This document shows, piece by piece, positions 1 to 7,993 of a stretch of DNA of 64,000 nt. The stretch covers positions 1 through 64,000 of the forward strand of contig CAIOFF010000059.1 in the NCBI GenBank assembly GCA_903857495.1. The letters are read 5' to 3'. The stretch is from an uncultured Holophagaceae bacterium. Lineage in GTDB: Bacteria > Acidobacteriota > Holophagae > Holophagales > Holophagaceae. Position numbers and translations under genes: made by a program. Positions within the stretch are counted from its first letter, which is position 1; the number at the start of each line of letters is the position of its first letter. The notes under the pieces are model-generated. The model worked only from the letters and a program-made list of their open reading frames with translations. It was not told the origin of the DNA and did not search any database.

Positions 1-125
1 AGCTGCTACAGATCCTGTCGGTCTCCGTTTTCGAGAAAATCGAGCTACGGCGGGCCTTTGCGAAGGAGGAAATCCAGATCCACGAGGACCGCTTCTCTAA
101 ACAACTGCCATTGTTTGACTTTTAA
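1..125 (+). CDS. C-terminal end of an IS4-type transposase (partial)
   Basis: The window opens inside a reading frame. Codons from position 3 run to a TAA at 123-125 and give 40 residues that begin LLQILSVSVFEK and end KQLPLFDF. From memory of the family, an LLQIL-x-FEK segment followed by a polar linker and a QL-x-LF tail is the usual C-terminus of IS4-superfamily DDE transposases. The catalytic DDE residues lie outside the window, so activity cannot be judged. The bases after the stop (about 126-141) probably contain the right end of the insertion sequence. The left end is not visible, so the terminal repeat cannot be paired. Confidence 0.6.
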   Translation, partial: LLQILSVSVFEKIELRRAFAKEEIQIHEDRFSKQLPLFDF

Positions 126-157
126 CCGGACACTAGTGAAACAAGATAAAAGACCTA

Positions 158-597
158 ACACCGATAAACACCGATAAAAGCTGATTAAAAGCTGAAAAAG
201 AATTACTTAATAGATATTGATAGTTATTTTTTACCTGAGCATCGGCCAGACTCCGCTGAAAAGGCTCTCCACGAAGGACACGAAGACGCCCTGCGGGCGC
301 AGGAAGCACACGAATGCGCCCGGACTCACCCTGGGCATCCCCAAGGGGGCGGCGGCTGGCTGCGGCCCCAAAAAGCCGTTCCAGCCGCCGCCCCCTTGGC
401 CGGTCGCACGCGACCGGGGGCCCCAGGCCCGGATGCCCTGTCGGCGCGATGACTGGGCCTTCGTGTCCCTTTGGGTCAGTTCTTCGTGTCCTTCGTGGAG
501 ATCCTTGAAGCCCCAAATGGGCGGAGCAAGGCCGATAACCAGAATTTGTTATTTCCTCTATCGGTGTTCATCAGCTTTTATCGGTGTTCATCGGTGG
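158..597. repeat. Nested inverted-repeat element, non-coding
   Basis: This roughly 440-bp stretch has no convincing gene. It is built from three pairs of perfect inverted repeats, one inside another. The outer arms are 167-185 and 570-588 (19 nt, AACACCGATAAAAGCTGAT and its complement). The middle arms are 267-286 and 481-500 (20 nt, containing CACGAAGGACACGAAG). The inner arms are 341-359 and 381-399 (19 nt, containing GGGGGCGGCGGCTGG). A further perfect 7-bp hairpin sits at 400-417 and a small one at 287-299. The outer and middle arms are themselves short words in tandem (ACACCGATAA twice; CACGAAGGA then CACGAAG). The left 200-240 part is AT-rich, unlike the rest. It lies between a transposase tail and the 3' end of an SDR gene. 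It could be a non-autonomous element or a structured RNA; the function is unknown. Confidence 0.85.
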
Positions 598-619
598 CAA
601 AGCTTTTTTGGGTTCGGTC

Positions 620-1429
620 TCATTGCCGTCCGCGGAAGTGGTCCATGCTTCGGTTCACGCCCAGGATGCGCAGCACGGCGTCGAAGAGGACGGGCGGCAG
701 CACGCGGGCCACGGGCAGGGCCAGGACGAAGCGGGGCATGATGAGCCGGGACCGATTTCTCTCGATGGCGATCATGATGCGACGCACGACATCGTCCGGC
801 TGGAGGATGGGCAGCAGCCGGGGGAAGCGGGTGCTGGCGCCTTCGAACATCCCCGTGTCGATGAAGTAGGGACAGACCACGGTGGTCCGAACCGGGCTGC
901 CCAGCCGCTTCAGCTCTACCCGCAGCGACTCGTCGAAGCCCACGGCGGCGAACTTGGACGCGCAGTAGTCGCTCAGCCGGGACGTGCCCGCCAGGCCCGC
1001 CACGGAGGCCACGGTGACGATGTGTCCCTTCCCCCGGCTCAGCATGCCCGGCAGGAAGGCCCGCACGGTCCAGAAGTGGGCCAGGGTGTTCACCTGGAAG
1101 GTGCGCTCGATGGCCTCGTCGCTGGTCTCCAGCAGGGGCTTGCCTGACACGATGCCGGCGTTGTTGATGAGGATGTCCACGCCACCCCGGGCGGCCAGCA
1201 CCTGGGCACAGACGACCTGCAGCGCCGCGCGATCGGCGAGGTCCACCACGAAGGCGCTAACCTCGCCCCCGAGTCGGCAGAGCTCCTCGCGGACCCGGTC
1301 CAGCCCCTCCGGGTCCCGGTCCAGCAGGGTCACGCGGGCCTTCCGGTGCACGGCCTCCAGGGCCATAAGGCGCCCCAGGCCGCTGGCCGCGCCGGTGATT
1401 AGAACGTGAGCGTCGAAAAATTGGGTCAT
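620..1429 (-). CDS. SDR family NAD(P)-dependent oxidoreductase
   Basis: A 269-residue classical short-chain dehydrogenase. The cofactor motif TGAASGLG is at residues 12-19, NNAG at 89-92, the active-site Asn at 114 and the catalytic Ser142, Tyr155 and Lys159 (YCASK). Length and layout fit the classical SDR fold. The C-terminal part, with a PxxVVR stretch after the active site, resembles the 17-beta-HSD11/retinol dehydrogenase-like group, but the substrate cannot be read from sequence. The ATG at 1429 is preferred because a GGTGG element lies a few bases upstream; in-frame GTG codons at 1435 and 1438 are alternatives. It is the last gene of the minus-strand run and ends beside the palindromic element. 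Confidence 0.85.
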   Translation of the reverse strand: MTQFFDAHVLITGAASGLGRLMALEAVHRKARVTLLDRDPEGLDRVREELCRLGGEVSAFVVDLADRAALQVVCAQVLAARGGVDILINNAGIVSGKPLLETSDEAIERTFQVNTLAHFWTVRAFLPGMLSRGKGHIVTVASVAGLAGTSRLSDYCASKFAAVGFDESLRVELKRLGSPVRTTVVCPYFIDTGMFEGASTRFPRLLPILQPDDVVRRIMIAIERNRSRLIMPRFVLALPVARVLPPVLFDAVLRILGVNRSMDHFRGRQ

Positions 1430-1466
1430 AGTCACCACCCAGATCGCAAATACCCTAGCACCAAAC

Positions 1467-3512
1467 TCAGCGCTGGAGTTCTTCCAGGGCGCCCTGGGCG
1501 GCTTCCCAGTCGCTCATCGCATAGGCCAGGTCCGCCTCGAGGGCCTTCTGCTCGTCCAGGCGGATACTGAAGGCCTGCCAGTCGGCGGGGTCCATGGCGG
1601 CCAGCCCCTTCTGGTGGTCTGTGAGCTGGGCTTCCAGGGCCGCGACCTTGGCCTCGGCCTCGGCCACCAGGCGCTCGGCACGCTTCAGGGACCGCTGCTT
1701 GTCCTTGTCGATGGGGGTGTGCGGCTTCGGGGTCGGCTGGGGCCGAGACGGCGCCTTGGTCGGGGGCAGCTCGGGCTTCCTGTCGGCCTTCTTCGGGGCT
1801 TCGGGTTCCTGGCTGCCCACCTCTCCGCCTGACGCGCCCCGCCGCGCGGGACGCTCCCGCTCACCCTTCGGGCTCGCGGAGTCGGAGCCTCCTTCGCTTC
1901 CAAGATCCAAATCCACCCAGGCCTGGTGCTCCTCGTAGCTCCCCTCGCGATACTCGGCGCGGCCCTCATGGATGCGCAGCAGCGTGTCCGCCACGCGACC
2001 CAGCAGGTAGCGGTCGTGGGTCACCACGATGGCGGCGCCGCTGAAGCTGAGGATGGTGTCCTCCATGGCCTCCATGCTGGGGATGTCCATGTGGTTGGTG
2101 GGTTCGTCCAGCAGCAGCAGGTTCACGCCGTTGCGGATGAGGGTGGCAATGCTGAGTCGGGCCCGCTCGCCGCCGGAGAGGGCCGTGACGGGCTTGTCCA
2201 CCTCGTCGCCGCGGAACTGGAACTTCGCCAGGAAGCCCAGGATGTCCTGCTTCACCGCGTTGGGCGTCACCGCGTGGATCTGCTGGAACACGGTGTTGCG
2301 CGGATCCAGGTTCCGGTGGTGCTGGTCGAAGTAGCCCAGCTTCACCTGGCTGCCCAGGCGGGCCTGGCCGGTGATGAAGGGGATCTCCTCGGAGATGGCC
2401 TTGAGGATCGTCGACTTGCCGGTGCCGTTCAGACCCACGATGCCCAGCTTCTGGCCCCGCTTGATCTGCAGCTGCTCCAGGGGCGCGAACAGGGCCTTGC
2501 CGTCCCAGCCCACGCTGGCGTTCTCCAGCACCAGGGCCACGTCCCCGCCCCGCTGGGTCTCGGGGAAGCTGAACTTCACCTTCCGGCGGTCGCGGAGCGG
2601 GCTCTGGATTCGGTCGAGGCGTCCCAGGAGCGTGCGCCGTCCCCGGGCCTGCTTGGTGTTCTGGCCCGCGATGTTGCGGCGGATGTACTCTTCCTGCTTC
2701 TTGATGTAGGTCTGCTGCTGCTCGTAGTGGCGCTCCTGCAGCTCCAGCTCCTGTTCCTTCTTTTCCATGAACTCCGAGTAGTTGCCCTCGTAGACCCGGG
2801 AGCGGCCCGCCTCAAGTTCGAGGATCTCGGTGGCGATCTTGTCCAGGAAGTAGCGGTCGTGGCTGATGACGGCCACGGTGGCGTCCGTGTCCTGGATGAA
2901 GCCCTCCAGCCAGCGCAGGCTGGGCAGGTCCAGGTGGTTGGTGGGCTCGTCCAGCAGCAGCAGGTCCTGCCCCTGGAGCACGGCCTTGGCCAGCATCACG
3001 CGGCTCTTCTGGCCGCCGGAGAGGGTCTCCACCGGGCGCTCGAAGTCCTCGGCGCTGAAGCCCAGGGACTGCAGGATGCTCTCGGCCCGGGCACGGATGC
3101 TGAAGCCGTCCAGGTGCTCGAAGGCCTCGGTCACCGTCTGGTAGCGGTCCATGACCTCGTTCAGGTCGCCGCCGACCTCGCCCATGCGGTGCTCCAGCTC
3201 ACGCATCTCGTGCTGCAGGCGCTCCACGTCGCCGAAGGCCGCCAGGGCCTCCTCCAGCACGGTGCCGTTCGTGTCGGGAATCAGGTCCTGGGCGTAGTGG
3301 CCCATGCGGATGCCCCGCTCTCGTGTGGGCCGCACCACGGTGCCCGCGTCAGCCTCCAGCTGGGCCAGCAGCAGCTTGAAGACGGTGCTCTTGCCGGCCC
3401 CGTTCCGGCCGATGACGCCCCAGCACTCACCCTCCTGGATGGCCCAGGTCACGTCCTTCAGCACCTCCTGGGGGCCGAAGCGCAGGTCGACGTGGTTGAG
3501 GGAGGCGAGCAT
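1467..3512 (-). CDS. ABC-F family ATP-binding cassette protein
   Basis: A 681-residue protein with two ABC ATPase domains and no membrane segment, which is the ABC-F layout (Uup/EttA/YheS type). The first domain has Walker A GRNGAGKST (residues 35-43), signature LSGGQ (164-168) and Walker B LLLLDEP (184-190). The second has GLNGTGKST near 357, LSGGERAR and LLLLDEPTNHMD. Between them is a charged linker rich in Glu, Gln and Arg that matches the family's P-site tRNA interaction motif. After residue about 530 come a Pro/Lys-rich linker and a coiled coil like the C-terminal domain of Uup. Members act on ribosomes as translation factors or resistance proteins; which subfamily this belongs to is uncertain. 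No clear Shine-Dalgarno precedes the ATG at 3512. Confidence 0.9.
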   Translation of the reverse strand: MLASLNHVDLRFGPQEVLKDVTWAIQEGECWGVIGRNGAGKSTVFKLLLAQLEADAGTVVRPTRERGIRMGHYAQDLIPDTNGTVLEEALAAFGDVERLQHEMRELEHRMGEVGGDLNEVMDRYQTVTEAFEHLDGFSIRARAESILQSLGFSAEDFERPVETLSGGQKSRVMLAKAVLQGQDLLLLDEPTNHLDLPSLRWLEGFIQDTDATVAVISHDRYFLDKIATEILELEAGRSRVYEGNYSEFMEKKEQELELQERHYEQQQTYIKKQEEYIRRNIAGQNTKQARGRRTLLGRLDRIQSPLRDRRKVKFSFPETQRGGDVALVLENASVGWDGKALFAPLEQLQIKRGQKLGIVGLNGTGKSTILKAISEEIPFITGQARLGSQVKLGYFDQHHRNLDPRNTVFQQIHAVTPNAVKQDILGFLAKFQFRGDEVDKPVTALSGGERARLSIATLIRNGVNLLLLDEPTNHMDIPSMEAMEDTILSFSGAAIVVTHDRYLLGRVADTLLRIHEGRAEYREGSYEEHQAWVDLDLGSEGGSDSASPKGERERPARRGASGGEVGSQEPEAPKKADRKPELPPTKAPSRPQPTPKPHTPIDKDKQRSLKRAERLVAEAEAKVAALEAQLTDHQKGLAAMDPADWQAFSIRLDEQKALEADLAYAMSDWEAAQGALEELQR

Positions 3513-3530
3513 CGGGGAGGGCTTTCAGCA

Positions 3531-3556
3531 AGAAGGCCACCGTGAGGTGGCCTTCT
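3531..3556 (-). terminator. Stem-loop downstream of tRNA-Ala, likely intrinsic terminator
   Basis: AGAAGGCCACC (3531-3541) pairs perfectly with 3546-3556 around a 4-nt loop. It starts just after the 3' end of the minus-strand tRNA and before the ABC-F start codon. The downstream T-run on the minus strand is weak, so termination may be partial and the ABC-F gene may receive read-through from the tRNA promoter. Confidence 0.6.
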
Positions 3557-3559
3557 GTT

Positions 3560-3635
<76 letters not shown>

Positions 3636-3649
3636 AATCGGGAAGACCC

Positions 3650-3678
3650 AGTATCCCACTCCCTCTGCGCCTCTGCAA
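3650..3678 (-). promoter_or_regulatory. Sigma-70-type promoter of tRNA-Ala
   Basis: On the minus strand a TTGCAG (-35, 3673-3678) is followed by a 17-nt spacer and GATACT (-10, 3650-3655). Transcription would start about 8 nt before the mature tRNA. The -35 box falls inside a CTCTGCGCCTCTGC word repeat (3664-3677) related to the palindromic element near 47.4 kb. Confidence 0.65.
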
Positions 3679-3686
3679 GCACAGAT

Positions 3687-5675
3687 CTACGGTGCGACCC
3701 GCAGCTTCTGCCCCACCTGGATCCGGTCCCCCTTGAGGTGGTTCCAGGTGCGGAGGTCGCTGAGCTCGACGTCGTATTTCCGGGCGATGGCCGCGAGCGT
3801 CTCCCCCTTCAGCACGCGATGCACGGCGGGCGCCGGGGCGGGTGCCGTCTTGACCTTGGCCGGGGCCACCTTGGCCGAGGCGGCGCCGCCGGACAGGCGG
3901 ATCTCGTCGCCGGGGTGCAGGGCCTTCGCGGCCTCGGGATTCAGGCGCAGCAGCTCACTGAGGGGCAGGTCATAGGTCCGGGCGATCTTCGACAGGGTAT
4001 CGCCAGGCTTGGCCCGCACGGTGGCGGGCGCCTCGGCCTGCGCCTTGGCCTTGGGCGCCGCTGGCTCGGGCTTGCGCGTGGCGGCGGGGGGCTCGACCGC
4101 GGGCGTGCGCTCCCGCACAGGAGCGGCCGTCGTCGACGATGGAACCGGCAGCTCCCGGGCCGGGGACGCCGGACGGGGCTCAGGGGCCGGCTTCTCGCCC
4201 TCCTCGCCCGGGGCAAGCTCCCGGGGCACCACGGGCAGCGGGGGCAGGGGCTGATCGCCGAGCGACTTGGGCTTCGCACTCTTGGCGGCGAGATCCCGAT
4301 CATCCAGGGCCAGGGAGGGCGCGGGCGGCACCAGGAGGCGCTTGCCAGGCTTGAACTGCTTGGCGGTGAGGTCGTTCGCGACGAGCAGATCCTCCTCGGT
4401 GACCTTGAAGCGCTTGGCCACCTTCGCCAGGGTGTCGCCCTTGCGGACCGTGTAGTTCTGGAAGTCCAGGCGTTTGTTGGCGGGCATGCGGGCCAGCTGC
4501 CGCAGGCAGTCCATGGCCCGGCCCGGCGGGACGCGCAGCAGATAGCTGCCGGGCGGGGTCGAGCCCCGCAGCAGCTCCGGATTCAGGGCCTTCAGGGTCG
4601 CGGCATCCGTGTCAGCGCAGCGGGCCAGCACCGTGAGGCTCGTCATGCTCGTCACCGCGACGGTCTCGTAGGAATAGGGGGTGAGCGGCACGATCCGCAG
4701 GCCGTAGCGCTCGGGGTTCCGGCCCACGAGGATGGCCGCGCAGAGCTCGGGGATGTAGTTCTTGGTCTCGGTCCGCAGCCAGCGGGACCGGGCCAGATCC
4801 CAGAAGTTCCGGCTGCCCACGTTCTGGATGGCGCGGTCCAGGGTGAGGGGTCCGGCGTTGTAGCTGGAGGCCGCCAGGTACCAGTCACCGCTGATCTGGT
4901 AGAGCCGCTTGAGGTAGCGCGCCGCGGCGCGGGTGGCCTTGATCGGGTCGCGGCGCTCCTCCAGCCAGGCATTGCCGTTGAGGCCGTAGATGCGGCCGGT
5001 GGAGCGGATGAACTGCCACATGCCCACGGCCTTGGCCTTGCTGTTGGCCTCGTTGCGGAAGCCCGATTCGATCACGGCCAGGTAGGCCAGATCCGCGGGG
5101 ACACCCTCCTCGGCGAAGACCTGGCGGATCATGGGCATGTACATCGAGGCCCGGCCCAGGGCGTTCTCCATGAAGCCGCGCTTGGTGGTGGTAAACAGGC
5201 TCACCCAGGTGAGCACCCGGTCGTTGAGGTCGATGGGGTAGTCGTAGGTGGCGCCCTTTTCCGCGGCCTTCACCCGCTCCTGCTCGGCCCGCAGCTCGTC
5301 CCCGCTGAGGGTCACGACCTCCTCGGGAGCCTTCAGTCCCGGCTCGGTGGCCGCGGCTTCTTCGACGCCCACCTGGTCCTGGACGTCCTTCAGGCGCTGC
5401 AGCAGCGCCTGGACCTCGGGCAGCTTGAGGAGCTCCAGCGGCCAGTCCGCGGTGAGGACATCCGCCTCGTCCGCACGGTCCGCCGCGGCGTCCTCGTCAT
5501 CGGCCTCCAGCGCGTGCTCCGCCGCCTCCACCAGGGCCTGCAGGCGCAGGATCCGGGTGGAGTCAGACTCGACCGCCGGCACGACCTGCGCCACCGCAGG
5601 GGTCTGCGGTGGCGGCGCCGGAACCTGGGCCAGCGCCGTCCCCCAGAGGAGGGCGGCCAGGAGCGGGCTCGGCAC
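3687..5675 (-). CDS. LysM-containing lytic transglycosylase (MltD-like)
   Basis: A 662-residue exported protein that should cleave peptidoglycan glycan strands in the periplasm. A short hydrophobic N-terminus (LLAALLWGTALA) looks like a signal peptide. The SLT domain spans about 160-300, with the catalytic Glu at 203 in VIESGF and the family motifs GMWQF and SSYNAG. Three LysM modules follow at about 407-450, 552-594 and 618-661 (YTVRKGDTLAKVAKRF and similar), the first separated from the others by a Pro/Ala-rich linker of about 100 residues. This order matches MltD. The GTG start at 5675 shares one base with the gcvH stop codon (TAGTG), suggesting translational coupling; the functional link to glycine cleavage is not obvious. 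Confidence 0.88.
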   Translation of the reverse strand: MPSPLLAALLWGTALAQVPAPPPQTPAVAQVVPAVESDSTRILRLQALVEAAEHALEADDEDAAADRADEADVLTADWPLELLKLPEVQALLQRLKDVQDQVGVEEAAATEPGLKAPEEVVTLSGDELRAEQERVKAAEKGATYDYPIDLNDRVLTWVSLFTTTKRGFMENALGRASMYMPMIRQVFAEEGVPADLAYLAVIESGFRNEANSKAKAVGMWQFIRSTGRIYGLNGNAWLEERRDPIKATRAAARYLKRLYQISGDWYLAASSYNAGPLTLDRAIQNVGSRNFWDLARSRWLRTETKNYIPELCAAILVGRNPERYGLRIVPLTPYSYETVAVTSMTSLTVLARCADTDAATLKALNPELLRGSTPPGSYLLRVPPGRAMDCLRQLARMPANKRLDFQNYTVRKGDTLAKVAKRFKVTEEDLLVANDLTAKQFKPGKRLLVPPAPSLALDDRDLAAKSAKPKSLGDQPLPPLPVVPRELAPGEEGEKPAPEPRPASPARELPVPSSTTAAPVRERTPAVEPPAATRKPEPAAPKAKAQAEAPATVRAKPGDTLSKIARTYDLPLSELLRLNPEAAKALHPGDEIRLSGGAASAKVAPAKVKTAPAPAPAVHRVLKGETLAAIARKYDVELSDLRTWNHLKGDRIQVGQKLRVAP

Positions 5676-6058
5676 TAGTGGCTTTCAGCGCTGACCAGCG
5701 CCTCGTAGGCGGGGGCGTCCAGCAGGCCGGCCAGATCCCCGGTCAGCTTGATCTTGACCATCCAGCCGCGGCCGAAGGGGTCCTCGTTCACGGCTTCCGG
5801 GTGATCGGCCAGGGTCTCGTTGACCTCCAGCACTTCCCCCGCGGCCGGCAGGTTCAGCTCGGAGACTGTCTTCACGGACTCCACCGTGCCGAACTCCTCG
5901 CCCTGACCGAAGGTGGCGCCCACTTCCGGCAGGTCCACGAAGACCACGTCCCCCAGGGCGTCCTGGGCGTAGCTGGTGATGCCCACCAGGGCCGTGCCGT
6001 CGGCAGCGGGCTTGAGCCACTCGTGGTCCTTGGTGTACTTCAGGTCGGCCGGGAACAT
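5675..6058 (-). CDS. gcvH: Glycine cleavage system H protein
   Basis: A 127-residue lipoyl carrier protein of the glycine cleavage complex. It moves the aminomethyl group between the P, T and L proteins. The lipoylation site is Lys63 in GTVESVKTVSEL, the signature context for GcvH. The length is the usual one. GGAGG stands 5 nt before the ATG at 6058. It lies 67 nt downstream of gcvT in the same direction; the gene for the P protein is not in the window. Confidence 0.97.
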   Translation of the reverse strand: MFPADLKYTKDHEWLKPAADGTALVGITSYAQDALGDVVFVDLPEVGATFGQGEEFGTVESVKTVSELNLPAAGEVLEVNETLADHPEAVNEDPFGRGWMVKIKLTGDLAGLLDAPAYEALVSAESH

Positions 6059-6099
6059 GGGACCTCCGAAAAAAGGTAACGGTTAACGAATGGCTGGCT

Positions 6100-6127
6100 G
6101 AGAGCTGAGAGCTGACAGCCGACAGCT
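6100..6127. repeat. Dispersed period-7 repeat directly after the gcvT stop
   Basis: The bases GAGAGCT-GAGAGCT-GACAGCC-GACAGCT are four 7-nt words in tandem. Read on the minus strand, the repeat begins with the last two bases of the gcvT TAG codon. A near copy (21 of 23 positions the same) lies 5 nt after the maeB stop at 47580-47602, in the same orientation relative to its gene. It occupies much of the gcvT-gcvH gap. Confidence 0.8.
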
Positions 6128-7229
6128 ACTTCAGGCGCTTGTAGAAGGGCGTGGGAATGAGCTCGGCCGGGACGGCGCGGCCGCGGATGTCGATCTGGAT
6201 GCGGCCGCCGACCTTGGCCAGTTCGGTGGGCACGTAGGCCAGGCCCAGGTTGATGCCGCAGGTGGGTGAGGGGGCCGCGCTGGTGACGAAGCCGATGGGC
6301 TGGCCGTCCTGGACCACCGCCATGTGGTCCCGGGCGATGTCCCGCTTCTCCAGGGTCTTGAAGCCGACGAGCTTGCGGGCGGATGGGGCCGCCTTGGCCG
6401 CGAGCAGGGCCTCGCGGCCAATGAAGGCGCCCTTGTCCAGCTTCACGATCCAGCCAAGGCCCGCTTCGAGCGCGTGGATGGTGTCGTCGATCTCGTGGCC
6501 GTAGAGGGCCATCTTGCACTCCAGGCGCAGGGTGTTGCGGCAGCCTAGCCCCGCGGGCAGCAGCCCCTGGGGCGTGCCGGCCGCCATCACGGCGTTCCAG
6601 ACCGCTTCGGTGTCCCCGGCGGCGCAGTAGAGCTCGAAGCCGTCCTCGCCGGTGTAGCCGGTGCGGCTGATGAGGCACTTGATCCCGGCGACCTCGCCGT
6701 GGGTGTAGTGGTAGTAGCCGATGGGCGCCAGGGGCGTCTGCGTGAGCGGCTGCAGGATGCCCAGGGCCAGCGGCCCCTGGAGGGCGATCTGGCCCGTGGC
6801 CGGGCTCTCGTTCACCACGGTGCAGTCGTAGCCGCCCGCGTGCTGCTGGACCCAGGCGAAGTCCTTGTCCGAGTTGCCGGCGTTCACCACCAGCAAGAAC
6901 TCCTCCTCGCCCTCGCGGTAGACCAGCAGGTCGTCCACGAAGGTGCCGTTCTCATACAGGAAGGCCGTGTAGTGGATCTGCCCGAGGACCAGCTGGGAGA
7001 CGGCATTGGGCGTGAGGTGCTCCACCAGCGCCAGGGCGCCGGGTCCCTTCACGCGGATCTCGCCCATGTGGCTGACGTCGAAGAGGCCGGCCTTGGTGCG
7101 GACTGCCTCATGCTCGGCGATGATGCCCGCCGGATACTGGACGGGCATGTCCCAACCCCCGAAGTCCACCATCTTGGCGTTCAGCGCCCGGTGTGCTGCA
7201 TTGAGAGGGGTCTTCATCAGCTCAGACAT
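6126..7229 (-). CDS. gcvT: Aminomethyltransferase, glycine cleavage T protein
   Basis: A 367-residue T protein that transfers the methylene group from the H-protein-bound aminomethyl intermediate to tetrahydrofolate and releases ammonia. The N-terminus (TPLNAAHRALNAKMVDFGGW) is typical, including the early His and Asp, and the DVSHMGE and GYTGEDGFE motifs of the folate-binding fold are present. The ATG at 7229 is chosen over an upstream TTG because AAGGAG lies at a normal distance. It precedes gcvH and the lytic transglycosylase in one direction. No glycine riboswitch can fit in the 23-nt gap upstream. Confidence 0.97.
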   Translation of the reverse strand: MSELMKTPLNAAHRALNAKMVDFGGWDMPVQYPAGIIAEHEAVRTKAGLFDVSHMGEIRVKGPGALALVEHLTPNAVSQLVLGQIHYTAFLYENGTFVDDLLVYREGEEEFLLVVNAGNSDKDFAWVQQHAGGYDCTVVNESPATGQIALQGPLALGILQPLTQTPLAPIGYYHYTHGEVAGIKCLISRTGYTGEDGFELYCAAGDTEAVWNAVMAAGTPQGLLPAGLGCRNTLRLECKMALYGHEIDDTIHALEAGLGWIVKLDKGAFIGREALLAAKAAPSARKLVGFKTLEKRDIARDHMAVVQDGQPIGFVTSAAPSPTCGINLGLAYVPTELAKVGGRIQIDIRGRAVPAELIPTPFYKRLK

Positions 7230-7252
7230 CAAGGACTCCTTGAGGTCTCAGT

Positions 7253-7993
7253 CTAGCCCCGCCGCAACCAGGGCAGAAGGCCCGGCAGCTCCCAGCCCAG
7301 ACTCCACAGACCACTGGCGTCCTCAGTTGTGACAAGGCGCACAGCCAGCGGGAGCACCAGGACCCCGGCCGCCGCCGCGCGGTCCAGCTCCGCGGCGTAG
7401 AGCGGATCGATCTCCCGCGCCGCATCGAAGCGGTCCACATCGGTGCGGTGGACGAAGAGGGCGATGGCGGCGCGGTGACCCTCACGCACCATGGCCTGGA
7501 GCTCGCGCAGATGCTTGGTGCCGCGCTCCGTGACCGCGTCCGGAAACAGCGCCCAGTCCCGGTCCTTCAGGGTGGTGTTCTTCACCTCGACGAAAACCTG
7601 GCGGCCCACGCCATCCAGGGCCAGCACGTCGATGCGGCTGCGCTCGGCGCCGTATTTGACCTCGGTGCGGACCTCCCGCAGGCCGGACAGTCCCGGCAGC
7701 GCGTCCCGCCGGGCGGCCTCGGCCACCACCTTGTTGGGCATGCCGGTCTCCACGCCCACCCAGCCGCCGTCCCGCTCCACCGCCAGCCAGGTGAACTTCA
7801 GCTTGCGGTCAGGGTTCGCGGCCCGCTCCAGCAGGACCCGGTCGCCTGGCTCCCAGCAGGTCTTCATGGAGCCGGTGTTGGTGGTGTGGGCGGTGACGAC
7901 ACTGCCGTCCGCCAGGCGCACATCCGCCAGGAACCGCTTGTAGCGCTGGATGAGAAGGCCTGGGACCAGGCCCGTCTTCTCGACCAGGATCAT
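7253..7993 (-). CDS. sfsA: DNA/RNA nuclease SfsA
   Basis: A 246-residue SfsA family protein. The family was named for sugar fermentation stimulation and is now described as a nuclease with an OB-fold and a PD-(D/E)XK-like core. Conserved pieces seen are RYKRFLADV, HTTNTGSMK, EVKYGAERSRIDVL and FVEVKNTTL, which hold the expected acidic and Lys residues. The ATG at 7993 overlaps the TGA of the upstream phosphatase gene by four bases (ATGA), so the two are probably translated together. The reading frame stays open upstream, but that extension is Gly/Pro-rich shadow sequence. Confidence 0.93.
   Translation of the reverse strand: MILVEKTGLVPGLLIQRYKRFLADVRLADGSVVTAHTTNTGSMKTCWEPGDRVLLERAANPDRKLKFTWLAVERDGGWVGVETGMPNKVVAEAARRDALPGLSGLREVRTEVKYGAERSRIDVLALDGVGRQVFVEVKNTTLKDRDWALFPDAVTERGTKHLRELQAMVREGHRAAIALFVHRTDVDRFDAAREIDPLYAAELDRAAAAGVLVLPLAVRLVTTEDASGLWSLGWELPGLLPWLRRG

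Noticed and set aside
158-597. CRISPR array
   Set aside because: The repeats are inverted pairs of differing sequence, not regularly spaced direct repeats, and no cas gene is present.
217-869. Several 60-170-codon frames across the left intergenic region
   Set aside because: They run through the inverted repeats, have no Shine-Dalgarno or domain motif and continue into the antisense of the SDR gene.
7230-7252. Glycine riboswitch upstream of gcvT
   Set aside because: Only 23 nt separate gcvT from sfsA; there is no room for an aptamer.
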